Made by a program: the position numbers and the translations under genes
Notes under the pieces: model-generated
What the model saw: the letters and a program-made list of their open reading frames with translations, nothing else
Told to the model about the DNA's origin: nothing
Databases searched by the model: none
DNA from: Asterionellopsis glacialis
Lineage: Eukaryota; Bacillariophyta; Plagiogrammaphyceae; Rhaphoneidales; Asterionellopsidaceae
Assembly (NCBI GenBank): GCA_014885115.2
Contig: WKLE02006407.1
Span: 1 to 11,313, forward strand
Reading direction: 5' to 3'
Length of the DNA: 11,313 bases
Shown: piece after piece, positions 1 to 7,946 of the stretch
Numbering within the stretch: position 1 is the first letter of the stretch
Layout: every line of letters starts with the position of its first letter

Positions 1-363
1 TCATGATGACGTCAAATATGGATTTGGCACAAATCCGCAGGTGTCCCTGGAATGTTCATTCGAACATTATTTTACCTCCACGAAATTTTGACAAAAAGAA
101 ACATAACTGCCTCTACAGAAACATACAACATCTGAGTGTTGCATCCTTTTAATAGAAATTTGAAAACCGTCATTTGGGCAATCTGATTTTCGTAGAGACT
201 AGCATAAACAAGTTTATACAAGCCCATAGCAATATGTAAATTTCAATATAAGAGTTTGTTGTTTTTGGGGCTTTCTTAGGCCCAATCAAGTCTAAAGTTT
301 ACATTTCCCACGATTCTCGATCTGCATCTACGGTTGGATATGATCAAATTAATAGTAACCTGA
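1..363. other. 3' flank of the glycosyltransferase gene, no gene seen
   Basis: No coding frame here has a plausible start or protein-like composition. The stretch lies downstream of the minus-strand glycosyltransferase stop, so its right part should hold that gene's 3' UTR. I see no canonical AATAAA on the minus strand. The left end holds a CRE-type palindrome and two back-to-back small hairpins (7-bp arms at 20-26/30-36, and 51-57/62-68). What lies beyond the left edge is unknown. Confidence 0.6.
7..14. promoter_or_regulatory. CRE-type palindrome TGACGTCA
   Basis: A perfect 8-bp TGACGTCA palindrome is visible. This is the full binding site of CREB/ATF-type bZIP proteins, and TGACGT-type elements are known in CO2/cAMP-responsive diatom promoters. 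No gene start lies beside it in the window, so it would serve a gene beyond the left edge or be a chance match. An 8-mer match alone is weak evidence. Confidence 0.25.
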
Positions 364-3244
364 TTACAATTCAGGATCAACCTCGGTTTCATTGGAATCT
401 GATTCACCTTCATCATCATCTTCTTCTTCTACTTCTATATCTTCTTCGATGTAAGGTACGAAGACAAATTGTAAAACAGCACCCGTGTTTGAACAACTTG
501 TTGTGACTACCTGTTCTCCCACCCAATTTTTCAATGGAGATACACCATCATCTTTGCTCACATGGTCTTCATCAGTTTCGTTGTCTGACTCATCCGCATT
601 TGTGGAATCCTCCATGGACGACTCTTTCATAACACGTTCCGTTGTGGCATCCTGCTCATTATCATTGATTTCAGTTTCCACTTCATCCTCGTCCTCACCA
701 GCTTCGTCACAGTCGTCGGCGTCGTCGTCTATTCCACGGCATTTGACACCAAGACATAGAGTTGATCCTTGTGTCTTGCCTTCACGTTCGAGTATCTTCA
801 TCATATAAGTTGGAATGGTAAGATGAAGACTTCCCCTAGGTGCAAGAGTACCATTTCCAAAAGAAATGAATTGATTCCAATTTCGGACACAGGGAAATAC
901 TTGAATATTGCTTCCGTGATCTGTGGATTCAGATTCTCCGTCGATACAACGGCCATGACGAATTCCATCCATTTGTTTTAACATACATCGTGGTCCGACG
1001 GGACTGTACATGCCTGGAGTCATATTCATGACACCAGACTCAAGTTTCTTTATGGATCCGTCTGAACTACACGGACCCAGTTCCCAACGATTATGTAATT
1101 TAGTTTCTTCTACAATGACAGCTCCAGTTTCCCAATCTGGAGCCAGAGTTGGAGGCACCCAATCATGAAAGCAGGGGACCAACCTGACATAATTTTTGAC
1201 ATCTCCCAATCCCAGACAAAGAGGCATAGGATCACTAACAGTTTCCTTGGCGACAATTAAGACTCCATGTCCATCAAAGGAGTGATCAAAGCTAGGTGTT
1301 TCCTCATGTTCTAATATATCGGATTGATTTAATTTTTGTAACTTTTCTTCTTCCTTTTGTCGTCGAAAGTCAATCACATCCTTAATGGTGGCATCGACCG
1401 AATCCGTAAATTTGCGTGCAAATAAATCATCTGATAATTCCAATATATCCATGTAGTCCATGGTCATGGTTGTAGGTGAACGTCCACAATGATTTGGATC
1501 TTTCATTATGCATTTCCTAGCATCACGTAAGGATGCATCAATGTCACTTTCCCAACGATCAAATTGTAGTCGTAAAAAGTTTTGATTATGATGTTTGTGA
1601 CAAAATTCTGTATTACGGAGCACCGTCCCAAAGAAGGTTTCGTCCGCCACAACGACATGTTCAACATATTCTAAATATTGATGTACAAAGGTTCCAGGTC
1701 GGGCCTCTGCTAAATATTGAGCATAGTCCCGACTAATAATAAACCACTGACTAGATGTGTACATATCAATCCCCCCATTTTCAGAAGTTAAAGGCTTGAG
1801 TCGATATATACGATGTACCCAATCATCACATTCTACAAAGTAGTGCCATACATGACGATTGGGGTCTGTTGGTTTCATAATGATATTCATCATATTGGCA
1901 TCGAGTGGATACGATGCAATCTTATGCCGTATTTTGGTGTTGGATGCAATGGGGTAGGATGTGGAGGCGAGATGAACAAATTTATGGAATTCTAACGGTT
2001 GATGGTTATGTTGCTGATCAACATTAAATGCATATTTGAGCATCTTTCAAACAAAACAGGTAGAAGACAACGTAGGAAATAGATTGGTCTTTTTGTTAGA
2101 AGCCATACAAAAGACACGATGAAGAAATAAGCCACTTGTGAGGGATACCTCATTGACCTCAACTCACCTGTAATGTAGCATTCACCATACTAAATCCACC
2201 CCAATTAACTCGAACACGGTAAGGATGTTCTATTACATGTACATGAGGACGTGTTTGGGCATATTCTGAAATAACTTGCTGTGTTTCATTTGCACTTTCC
2301 TTGGCATCTACATGTACTACGAATACGTAATTTTCTTCGTATAATGTTTCAATCAATCGTATCGTTGAGGATGGATCATCATGAGTTAATATACCATAAC
2401 ATAAAATCAAGTTATTGGGATCATCGATATACGCTTCCTCCGCAGTTGATTCGTTTCGTGGTGGTTGATAGACTCTATTTTGAATATGTCCAAAATGCAT
2501 CCCCTTTGGTAAATTTTGTAAATCATATTTTTCTTCCGTGCATTCATTGACAAATGTATTATCTTCAAATGGTAAACTAACTTCCATGCCGAATGCATTG
2601 ACAAAGTATCCAAAGTGTTCTGCAATTTTGGCTCTGCATTCTTGTGAAGTAGCTCGTTCAAAGACTTTACTTATACGACTTTCCAAGGAAGTTCCTACTA
2701 TTCGATCTACAACTTTCTTGGCAGCAAGGGTAGCATCCATTTTGTTCTTGTGTTCGTTATCGTCTTCTACTTTGACATGCTCAGTATCTTGATGATCATC
2801 TTGAGTATCAGGATCATCTTGTACTGCTAGATTTAAATCTGAAAAGTCGACTTTTGTGACGCGTTTCCATTCAGATGTAAACGTTTGTGAGGATGAACTA
2901 TTTTTCTTCTTCTTATTTGATGATGATGATGATGATTGTTCCACAGACCCATTCGTATCTGATGTTGCCTCTTTGGAATGAGTAGTAGTACTACTACTAC
3001 TGCTACTGTCGTCATGTTCTTTTATTGCTAGGACAGTGGTTCCACGCAACAAACCCACGGAATTGACGGACCAAAGACATAAAATTGCAGTCATGGAGAA
3101 GGAAATTAAAGATTGGAATGACATTCGTTGTATTTGTTGTCGTCGACAGCCACCAGAATGACTTTTTTTACGGATACTACCATGCTTGTAGTTACATCGT
3201 CGTCCTTGTCTATGGAAATCACTGTCATTGTCGTTCATCTTCAT
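364..3244 (-). CDS. GT14 (core-2/xylosyltransferase-like) glycosyltransferase with C-terminal beta-trefoil lectin domain
   Basis: Two exons, 3244-2168 and 2043-364, give 918 residues. The open frame extends to 3403 but only by a TTG, so 3244 is the first ATG. A basic N-terminus (about 1-40) precedes one hydrophobic segment (about 41-65), as in a type II Golgi signal anchor. A Ser/Thr/Asn-rich stem follows. The GT14 domain spans about 277-585: the LILCYGILTHDDP strand, VHVDAK (313), NWGGFSMVNATL (348), HLASTSYPIAS (383), SSQWFIISRDY (456), DETFFGTVLRN (493) and FARKF (567). The family transfers xylose or GlcNAc from UDP-sugars in the Golgi lumen; the DE of DETFF corresponds to the conserved acidic pair in animal enzymes. 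Residues about 617-892 hold three CxG...C...Q-F-F repeats typical of ricin-B-like lectins. A ~70-residue acidic insert (796-864) breaks the third repeat, and the tail is acidic. Donor sugar and acceptor cannot be told from sequence. Confidence 0.88.
2044..2167 (-). other. Intron of the glycosyltransferase gene, phase 0
   Basis: The donor is CAG|GTGAGT at 2167 and the acceptor TTTGAAAG at 2044, 124 nt long. Splicing joins VNATLQ directly to MLKYAFN, restoring the conserved GT14 stretch that runs from NWGG to the SxSYP motif. If the intron is retained, translation stops two codons into it, before most of the catalytic domain. Confidence 0.9.
2981..2998. repeat. 18-bp perfect palindrome, (AGT)3(ACT)3
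   Basis: Three AGT triplets are followed by three ACT triplets, giving a perfect self-complementary 18-mer inside the Ser/Thr-rich stem of the glycosyltransferase. A GAT-type triplet run lies nearby (about 2920-2937). It is probably triplet-repeat slippage in a linker under weak constraint. Confidence 0.85.
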
Positions 3245-3601
3245 CTTGGCACTGCACCTCCAGAAGACATCAATATATAAGGTATGGTGACAGAGTGATT
3301 GAAAGGTTGGAGTTCGTTTGTTGTCAAGGTGGGATTCCAAAATAAGTTGTAGAGGGGGAGAAGATTTTACAAAAAATGGGGTGTTTCTCTTTTCAAAAAA
3401 CAAGACCCAATGACCTACTGTAATTAGATGTTATTAGGAGGTACCCTGGTACACGATAAATATACTGTATATCGGAGTGCTTTGTTTTCCAAACTATCTA
3501 AAGTACTTTCTCAATGGTATACTCTGAACACCACGTATAAGTTAATAATTTTTAATAACACATACTGACTGTCTTTAAACTTCGAGCCCCGCTTTTTGTC
3601 T

Positions 3602-3612
3602 CGCGCGCCAAA
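3602..3612 (-). promoter_or_regulatory. Candidate E2F/DP binding site
   Basis: The minus strand reads TTTGGCGCGCG, a perfect fit to the E2F consensus TTTSSCGC. It lies about 370 bp upstream of the RAD9 ATG in AT-rich DNA where a GC-only 8-mer core stands out. E2F sites control S-phase and DNA-repair genes in animals and plants, so the location fits RAD9. Binding is inferred. Confidence 0.4.
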
Positions 3613-3751
3613 TTTGAATTTTCTAGATATTGCCTCTAGTGGAGTGAAATTATGTTTGCGCATTCCACCGATGGAGGAAACATCTGATTGTGGACGACAC
3701 CAACAACATTTGCTGTTGTACTCATACCGTACATCCCCAACACCCGCCGCT

Positions 3752-3756
3752 ATTGG
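3752..3756 (-). promoter_or_regulatory. Inverted CCAAT box
   Basis: ATTGG on the plus strand (CCAAT on the minus) sits about 225 bp upstream of the RAD9 ATG and 140 bp from the E2F-like site, next to a CCCGCCGC stretch. NF-Y/CCAAT with E2F is a common pair in cell-cycle promoters. A 5-mer match is weak by itself. Confidence 0.25.
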
Positions 3757-3790
3757 CCAACAAAGACATTGATAATTCTCTACTAACTCA

Positions 3791-3805
3791 CTAGTCTAGT
3801 CTAGT
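3791..3805. repeat. Three tandem CTAGT copies
   Basis: CTAGT is repeated three times exactly, in the RAD9 upstream region about 175 bp from the start codon. No function is known to me; it may be a short slippage repeat. Confidence 0.7.
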
Positions 3806-3977
3806 CGAAACAATCACCTTTCTTTGAACTTGCACCTCTTTTTTGAAATTGAGATCCTCCGAGACACATCTCTTAAAAAATACTCAAAGTACTTCTAAAG
3901 AAAAGGAGTCAAGCACCAAAAAACAGAAATTTTGTGTACTAAACATATATTCATTTTCCAATAGTGATTGATTGACT

Positions 3978-5450
3978 ATGGATTGTGTCATACCAAGTCA
4001 TTCAGTACGACCCTTTTGCGCAGCTATTGGATCGATGGCACGTATTGGAAAAGAATTATATTTGGAATTTCATGCCTTGGAAGGATTAACATTGCGTACC
4101 TTGAATGATGCAAAAAGTGCATTTGCCTCCTTTCAATGGGAACCATCGTTTTTTGAACGATGTACCACACCACCACCTACAACAACAACAGCAACAAGAG
4201 GGAGTCGAAAACGACGACAACATGTATCCTTGACGGATGATTCCGAAGAGGCACGATATACATGTCGTATCCCCTTACGAGCCTTGTCAACCATTGTTCG
4301 TCCCCGAAAGGGAATCTTATCATTACGGATACGGAATGAAGTATCCTCGGATCATGTATATTTGTCCTTTGAATTTCGATTACAAAAAGATGATACAGTT
4401 TTACGTGTGGTTCATCGTATAGGTGTTGCAGATGCCGATGGGATCATGACGATTGCCTCCAAGGAGGGGTGTAGTGAAATTATAGCACCACCCAAACAAA
4501 TATTACGAATGTTGGAACCCATAAAGGGTACATCTGAAGTAGCACTCATTATCAATGATACTGCCAAGGTATGTAGAAAATGCTGTACGACGTCAGGATT
4601 CATAATGCACTGTAGGGCAGTCCTCTCAGCAGTTTGACTCCACACAATATTGTGTACAAAATGTTACTTTTTCTCAATTTTTTTTTCGAGTGTCACATGT
4701 GTTTTAAAAGAAGAAGAGTACAAATGTGACAGTGTTCATCGCCTCGTTGCTCATTTTCTCTAACCTTTTTTGGTTTTTGAATTTGATCCTATCATACACC
4801 TAACACAAAAAAAAGGTTGTAACAGCTACATCCTTTCATCATGGAGATGCAGTAGCTGCAACCACCAATAATGCTATATTACAGCAATCCACGGCAGCTT
4901 TACTGAAAACAGAAACAAGTATAGGATGTGATGATTTTTTTGAATTTGACTTTCGTGATGATCGTATTGATTTAGAGAATGAGGATGGTGAGGATGCAAC
5001 ACAATCAAATAACAACAATGAAATGGTACCACCTCCAGAGGATGTCAATGAAATGGTCACTCTTGTATTTGGTATCAAGGAAACCAAGGTAAGGAAGAGC
5101 TTTCGGTCGTACTACTCGATTGTGTATCAAGTGGGTGGATATTTGGATACTGTACATTATTTGCTCGGCATTTATCTTCTTTTGTTATCTTTTCATGGCG
5201 GTACCACAAATGTATGATCGATCTCTGAGCTTTTCTCTTTTCCTTGTACTGCTATACAACACAGGCTATGCTCCAATTTTGTTCTCAAGCACATTTAGAA
5301 CAAGAATTAAGAGTATCTATATCATTTCATTGGGGAGGAAAACCAATAACGATAGAAACAGATGCGGAACACTTTTCAGCACATCTCATTATGGCAACGT
5401 TGGATCACAAATTGTTAGGTGGTATCCGACCATCCACAAGAGCAGATTGA
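3978..5450 (+). CDS. RAD9: RAD9, checkpoint clamp (9-1-1 complex) subunit
   Basis: Three exons (3978-4568, 4816-5088, 5265-5450), both introns phase 0, give 349 residues. RAD9 forms a PCNA-like ring with RAD1 and HUS1 in the nucleus, is loaded at damaged DNA and activates ATR signalling. The N-terminus aligns with animal RAD9 throughout: a short start, then ARIGKELYLEFHALEGLTLR matching SRIGDELYLEP-LEDGLSLR, then SAFASFQWEPSFFERC. Exon 2 opens with KVVTATSFH, matching RVILRSYH, and carries TETSIGCDDFFEF and VTLVFGIKE. Exon 3 carries AMLQFCSQAHLEQELRVSI and ends in HLIMATL, matching HFVLATL of the last strand of the ring fold. A Thr/Pro and basic insert (about 63-93) and an acidic/Asn insert in exon 2 are absent from human RAD9. 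Only about 15 residues follow the ring, so the long phosphorylated tail of animal RAD9 is absent in this model. Confidence 0.92.
4569..4815 (+). other. RAD9 intron 1, phase 0
   Basis: The donor is AAG|GTATGT and the acceptor AAAAAAAAG|GTT, 247 nt long. The acceptor is preceded by A's rather than pyrimidines. The next AG (4824-4825) would shift the frame into a TAG within a few codons, so 4816 is the only workable exon start nearby. The intron holds an 8-bp inverted repeat (4691-4698 and 4724-4731). Confidence 0.85.
5089..5264 (+). other. RAD9 intron 2, phase 0
   Basis: The donor is AAG|GTAAGG and the acceptor CAACACAG|GCT, 176 nt long, preceded by a T-rich tract. Splicing joins FGIKETK to AMLQFCSQ, matching the FCLKEFRGLLSFAE region of human RAD9. 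Confidence 0.9.
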
Positions 5451-5503
5451 AATGTACGTAGTCAAAAGAAGAAAAGAATGAAACAGTAGTCTGAACGAGA
5501 TTC

Positions 5504-5509
5504 AATAAA
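5504..5509 (+). terminator. Candidate polyadenylation signal of RAD9 (AATAAA)
   Basis: An exact AATAAA lies 54 nt after the RAD9 stop, inside the 251-nt spacer shared with the convergent prefoldin subunit 3 gene. Many algae use weak or variable poly(A) signals, so this is a candidate only. Confidence 0.4.
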
Positions 5510-5701
5510 CACGCAGGAAGTTCTTGACATTGGGATACCATATAGACAGTAAGTTGCAGTTGATTCTACCTAAAGCATTATTAAATAAGCATACCAGCAA
5601 AACCATACCTTATATCTTTTCAAGCATTCTTCTTGCTTATTTCTCTTTTGTTATAGCGAAATCTGTTCCTCCCTATTGTTAGTTTTTCTGTATCACCTTT
5701 T

Positions 5702-6593
5702 TTATCCTGATTTCTTTGATCGTTTTGTACGTACATCCCAATTATAAATTCGTGAAATATTCACTTCTGCTGTAATAATTTGATTCCTTGTAAAGGCTAA
5801 ATCATTCGTGGCATCTTCTAAATCTTGTTTGGCTGCCTTTTCTTTACTCGATAAAAGTTCAATAGCTTCGTCGTATGTGTATTCCAACATGACATTTGCA
5901 CCTAACCACAAGTTCACAATTCCTTGCGACACATCCACCTCCGCTTGACCATAGACATTATCTGCCAAACTGTATCGTGTTACCAAACCTTCACCATCAT
6001 CATCATCTTGTTTTTTCTTTAATTGCTTGACTAAGGCAAGAGACTTTTCAATTTCAGGAATCTTTTCCATATAATTTTGTCCTGTGCATATTTATCATAC
6101 ATGGAGAAAAATGAATGAATTTACCGTTTGAAAACGTTTGGACCCCAAAAAAATATCATCAAAGAGTAAAGAAAGTGAGAAAAGCGATATCATCAAATTC
6201 ATGAAAACAGGTACACAAATGATACATTTAGTCCAGCATTGCCAGCGAGCAATGGACAGGGGTTCAAACAGACCCGCCCCAGTATTAGAGAAACTTAATT
6301 GAACAAAAAATCAATGACTTACGTTTCTGACTTAAACTTTGCTCGTATTGCTTAAATTTGGAAAATAAATCCGAATAGGCACCGATAAGTAATTCAGCTG
6401 ATGCAGGTGGTTCAAATGTATCTGCAAATTCACCAATATCTTCTACAAATTTGACGACTGGAATACCACGTTCATTTTCACCATCTGTAATCGATAACAA
6501 ACTAATATTGGAATTTGCAGCTTCTTCTTCTAAAGCTTTCCGTGCCTCTTCTCGAGACAAGGCAGATGTAGTATCGTCGGCACTGCTGCTCAT
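5702..6593 (-). CDS. PFDN3: Prefoldin subunit 3 (VBP1/PFDN3-like)
   Basis: Two exons, 6593-6323 and 6081-5702, give 216 residues (human 197). The open frame reaches a TTG at 6599, but the ATG at 6593 is the likely start. Prefoldin is a cytosolic hexamer of two alpha and four beta subunits that passes unfolded actin and tubulin to the CCT chaperonin; this is an alpha-type subunit. After a variable N-terminus come GIPVVKFVEDI (43-53), a long coiled coil, KIPEIEKSL (97-105), SLADNVYGQAEV (128-139), the family signature LWLGANVMLEYTYDEA (148-163) and a second coil ending in EVNISRIYNWDV (196-207). Each matches human PFDN3 closely. It faces RAD9 tail to tail and shares a 365-bp upstream region with the UXT gene. 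Confidence 0.95.
6082..6322 (-). other. Intron of prefoldin subunit 3, phase 1
   Basis: The donor is AAAC|GTAAGT and the acceptor TATGCACAG|GAC, 241 nt long. Splicing completes an Arg codon and joins YEQSLSQK to RQNYMEKIPEI, matching the corresponding AQKKRRLKGQIPEI stretch of human PFDN3. Confidence 0.93.
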
Positions 6594-6746
6594 GGTCAAC
6601 TATTGAATCAGGTTGTAACAGCTGTCTGTTGTTGTCACAAAACCAAAGACTGCCTGGTTTTGTTGGAGTGAGGGGCGTGTGTGAGGCAACCGGTAAAAAC
6701 AAGATTCCATATTCAAAGATTCCTATTCCACTTCTCTCTCATTCTA

Positions 6747-6762
6747 CAGGCAGACAGGCAGA
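6747..6762. repeat. Tandem octamer CAGGCAGA x2
   Basis: Two exact adjacent copies of CAGGCAGA lie near the middle of the shared PFDN3/UXT promoter region. They could be a paired factor site or simple duplication. Confidence 0.7.
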
Positions 6763-6859
6763 CGATCGATGTAGGATCAACGAGATTTTTTTCTTGTAGA
6801 TTTCGATTTCTGAACGAAGAGGAGAATTCTCCCCTCCCCCCATCTCTCTCGTCGTCGCC

Positions 6860-6892
6860 ATGAATGTGCCATGTCTCCTTACCGCATCGTAG
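6860..6892 (+). other. Possible 10-residue upstream ORF before UXT
   Basis: An ATG in a fair context (GTCGCCATGA) opens a 10-codon frame closed by TAG 66 nt before the UXT ATG. If the UXT transcript starts upstream of 6860 this would be a regulatory uORF. The transcription start is unknown. Confidence 0.3.
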
Positions 6893-6958
6893 CAAGATTA
6901 TCACGAGAAGCCTGCATCATACGTTAGAAGTCTATTGACCTAATCTCAAATAAACACC

Positions 6959-7432
6959 ATGGTAGATAATAATGTTGATCCTGATGAACTCCGAAACAAG
7001 CTAGAAGAGTATTCAACCTTTATTGATAAGACATTACATCCAGAACTTCAAAAGGCAGTTGCATCCCGGGAAGAAGTGGAGGCAGAAATTGCGGAATATC
7101 AAGAACTACGTGACAAAATAATTTTACTCCAAGGTAGGAAGGAGTCGTTACAGAAGCCACTGGAATCATTGGTAGATCTTGGTCATAAAACTGCCTACTG
7201 CCGAGCAGTTGTGGATGATCCTCAAACTATCTTTGTTCATGTTGGAATGGGTTTCCATACGGAATTTACTCTGAAAGAGGCCACGTTCTTTATTGAGAAA
7301 CGCATACAATATTTAGAAAAAGATGTCTTGGTAGAGCGTCTCAAGAAAGCCAAGACGGTTGCAGCTCACTTAGAATCTTCACTTTTAATATTGGAAACTC
7401 TTGCCAAGGAAGTTCATGCATTGGAAAGCTAG
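6959..7432 (+). CDS. UXT: UXT-like alpha-class prefoldin subunit
   Basis: A single exon encodes 157 residues, the same length as human UXT. The start ATG lies in an excellent context (AAACACCATGG). UXT is an alpha-type prefoldin that joins URI, PDRG1 and other subunits in the prefoldin-like module of the R2TP/PAQosome complex, which helps assemble RNA polymerases and PIKK kinases; it also has nuclear co-regulator roles in animals. Visible matches are LEEYSTFIDKTLHPELQKAV against LRYETFISDVLQRDLRKVL, the YQELRDKIILLQ coil, VDLGHKTAYCRAVV against VDLGCNFFVDTVV, and IFVHVGMGFHTEFTLKEA against IYVALGYGFFLELTLAEA, followed by the C-terminal coil. A general archaeal-type alpha prefoldin is the alternative, but the VDLG and GMGF segments favour UXT. 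Confidence 0.9.
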   Translation: MVDNNVDPDELRNKLEEYSTFIDKTLHPELQKAVASREEVEAEIAEYQELRDKIILLQGRKESLQKPLESLVDLGHKTAYCRAVVDDPQTIFVHVGMGFHTEFTLKEATFFIEKRIQYLEKDVLVERLKKAKTVAAHLESSLLILETLAKEVHALES

Positions 7433-7946
7433 ATATAAAACAAAAAATAAAAAGTTTTGCTGCCGCGCATTACTTTTGACACACGCCCCGACCCTGACTG
7501 CGTAAAGTTTCCACTGTATTGTGAAGTAGATTACATGTTTGGGCACTAAAGTTTACACGTATTATAATTTGAATTTTGAATCCAAAATCGTCGCCACCCA
7601 CAACCCGGAGATATCACTGTAGAAAATGGGGACAACAGACCAATGCAATCAAATAATAGACAAAAGGATGATTTTTCTCCGTGCAAATTGTCACCAGTCT
7701 AAAATTATTTCAAAGATTACCAACAACAAAGGTACGCAGCGGTTACTACTGATATAAAGCAAATTCAATCTGACCAGGAAAATAATGACTTTAGAGTATG
7801 TGTTCTTCCAATACTATATGTCCCTTGCACGCTTAAGCTTTTGGAGACAGCTCTATTTTCTGTAATCATAAGGTGTAAGCTTTCAAATCAAATTATAAAA
7901 GCTCCTAGATCAGCGCCATGCGGTGATTTACAGTTCCTTGAATGTC
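7433..7946. other. Convergent intergenic region, no gene seen
   Basis: This 514-bp spacer lies between the 3' ends of UXT and the membrane-protein gene. It should contain both 3' UTRs. I find no frame with protein-like composition and no structured RNA that I recognise. Confidence 0.6.
7446..7451 (+). terminator. Candidate polyadenylation signal of UXT (AATAAA)
   Basis: An AATAAA sits in an A-rich run 14 nt after the UXT stop. The close spacing and low-complexity setting make it a weak candidate. Confidence 0.3.

Larger units (their letters stand above)
3245..3977. promoter_or_regulatory. Divergent intergenic region between the glycosyltransferase and RAD9
   Basis: This 733-bp spacer separates two start codons facing outward, so it should hold both promoters. 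I see no protein-like frame in it. Visible elements are an E2F-like site (3602-3612), an inverted CCAAT box (3752-3756), a CTAGT triplet repeat (3791-3805) and an AT-rich stretch just before RAD9. An in-frame TGA at 3969-3971 closes the frame upstream of the RAD9 ATG. Confidence 0.6.
6594..6958. promoter_or_regulatory. Head-to-head promoter region of PFDN3 and UXT
   Basis: This 365-bp region separates the two start codons, so both promoters and 5' UTRs must lie here unless they overlap the genes. It contains a GT-rich patch (about 6650-6685), a pyrimidine-rich stretch ending in TCTACAG (about 6727-6749), a tandem octamer (6747-6762), a C/T-rich tract (about 6831-6855) and a small upstream ORF (6860-6892). 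I see no clear TATA box. Confidence 0.6.

Noticed and set aside
485..808. 107-codon plus-strand Ser-rich frame
   Set aside because: Antisense shadow of the acidic insert in the glycosyltransferase, which has clear homology on the other strand.
3271..3280. TATA-like sequence on the minus strand before the glycosyltransferase
   Set aside because: It is only about 30 bp from the ATG, which would leave almost no 5' UTR; likely a chance AT run.
3245..3403. N-terminal extension of the glycosyltransferase by 53 residues
   Set aside because: The frame is open but has no ATG; it begins at a TTG. The first ATG is at 3244.
5120..5461. 113-codon plus-strand frame across RAD9 intron 2
   Set aside because: It reads through the intron in another frame from RAD9; exon 3 in the RAD9 frame has clear homology.
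5510..5551. Possible extra RAD9 exon after an acceptor-like ACGCAG, reading EVLDIGIPYRQ then stop
   Set aside because: No good donor exists before the RAD9 TGA to reach it; kept only as a question under the missing-tail finding.
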